This document shows positions 63,901 through 64,000 of a DNA stretch of 64,000 nucleotides, piece by piece. Each line of letters begins with the position of its first letter. Positions within the stretch are counted from its first letter, which is position 1. The position numbers and the translations under genes were made by a program. Under the pieces are notes generated by a model. That model searched no databases, was not told where the DNA came from, and saw nothing but the letters and a program-made list of their open reading frames with translations. The DNA is from Labedella populi (GTDB lineage Bacteria; Actinomycetota; Actinomycetes; Actinomycetales; Microbacteriaceae), in assembly GCF_004078655.1 (NCBI RefSeq), contig NZ_RZNC01000001.1, positions 310,001 through 374,000 of the forward strand, given 5' to 3'.

Positions 63901-64000
63901 ACGTCCATCCTTGCAGCAGCCTCCGACGCCACTCCCGTCCCGTTCACCCGCCGCGGCACTTCCGCCCTCGCCGCGCCCTGTGGACGACGGGTAGACCCAG

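Overview
The window is GC-rich, gene-dense DNA with GTG and TTG starts, strong AGGAGG-type ribosome sites and many 4-base ATGA/GTGA stop-start overlaps. The gene families (class E sortase-like LAxTG anchor, bifunctional PutA without a DNA-binding domain, DUF2207, DUF4383, polyprenol-phosphate mannose synthase with GtrA) point to an actinobacterium, most likely of the Microbacteriaceae. I see no tRNA, rRNA, CRISPR array, insertion sequence or prophage. About 58 protein genes, two gene remnants and a set of inverted repeats are described.

Layout. 0-8 kb: an ABC-2 exporter pair, a 1411-residue repeat-rich wall-anchored surface protein followed by two terminator hairpins, and a LuxR-type regulator. 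8-22 kb: tRNA hydroxylase TrhO, a thioredoxin-reductase-like flavoprotein divergent from a cupin-XRE regulator, an SDR gene coupled to an unknown gene and a truncated NUDIX gene, a coupled GtrA / Dpm1-like / GT39 glycosylation operon, PrpD, a thioesterase, a DNA glycosylase and a phytoene-desaturase-like oxidoreductase.

22-37 kb is the most remarkable part. Twelve genes read leftward with almost every junction overlapping: a Tat-exported subunit-3 protein and a GMC flavoprotein of the gluconate-2-dehydrogenase type, a cupredoxin-like lipoprotein that has lost its copper ligands, cytochrome c oxidase subunit II with a fused cytochrome c, a subunit I-III fusion, a small membrane protein, a free cytochrome c lipoprotein, and CcmC, CcmE, CcmF, CcmG and CcmH. 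It looks like a self-contained chain: oxidise an extracellular substrate, pass electrons through c-type haem to oxygen, and supply a dedicated haem-attachment machinery. That machinery is System I, unexpected in an actinobacterium, and CcmA, CcmB and CcmD are absent here. Divergent from it lie the caa3 assembly factor CtaG and, overlapping it, a BCCT transporter.

37-49 kb: GntR and aldo/keto reductase, a DUF4383 protein, a stand-alone BLUF blue-light sensor, LysR next to PutA, MarR with a perfect palindromic operator, a DHA2 exporter overlapping a broken quinone-oxidoreductase gene, and a long structured inverted repeat. 49-64 kb: an SDR, a DUF2207 protein, a DUF305 protein, a YtrA-type GntR operon, an AsnC regulator next to an amidinotransferase-fold hydrolase and ornithine aminotransferase (arginine to glutamate semialdehyde, which PutA can finish), TetR, a multispanning membrane protein, CopC with a His-rich membrane partner, an acyl-CoA ligase, and a RecQ-like helicase with a C-terminal phosphoribosyltransferase-like domain.
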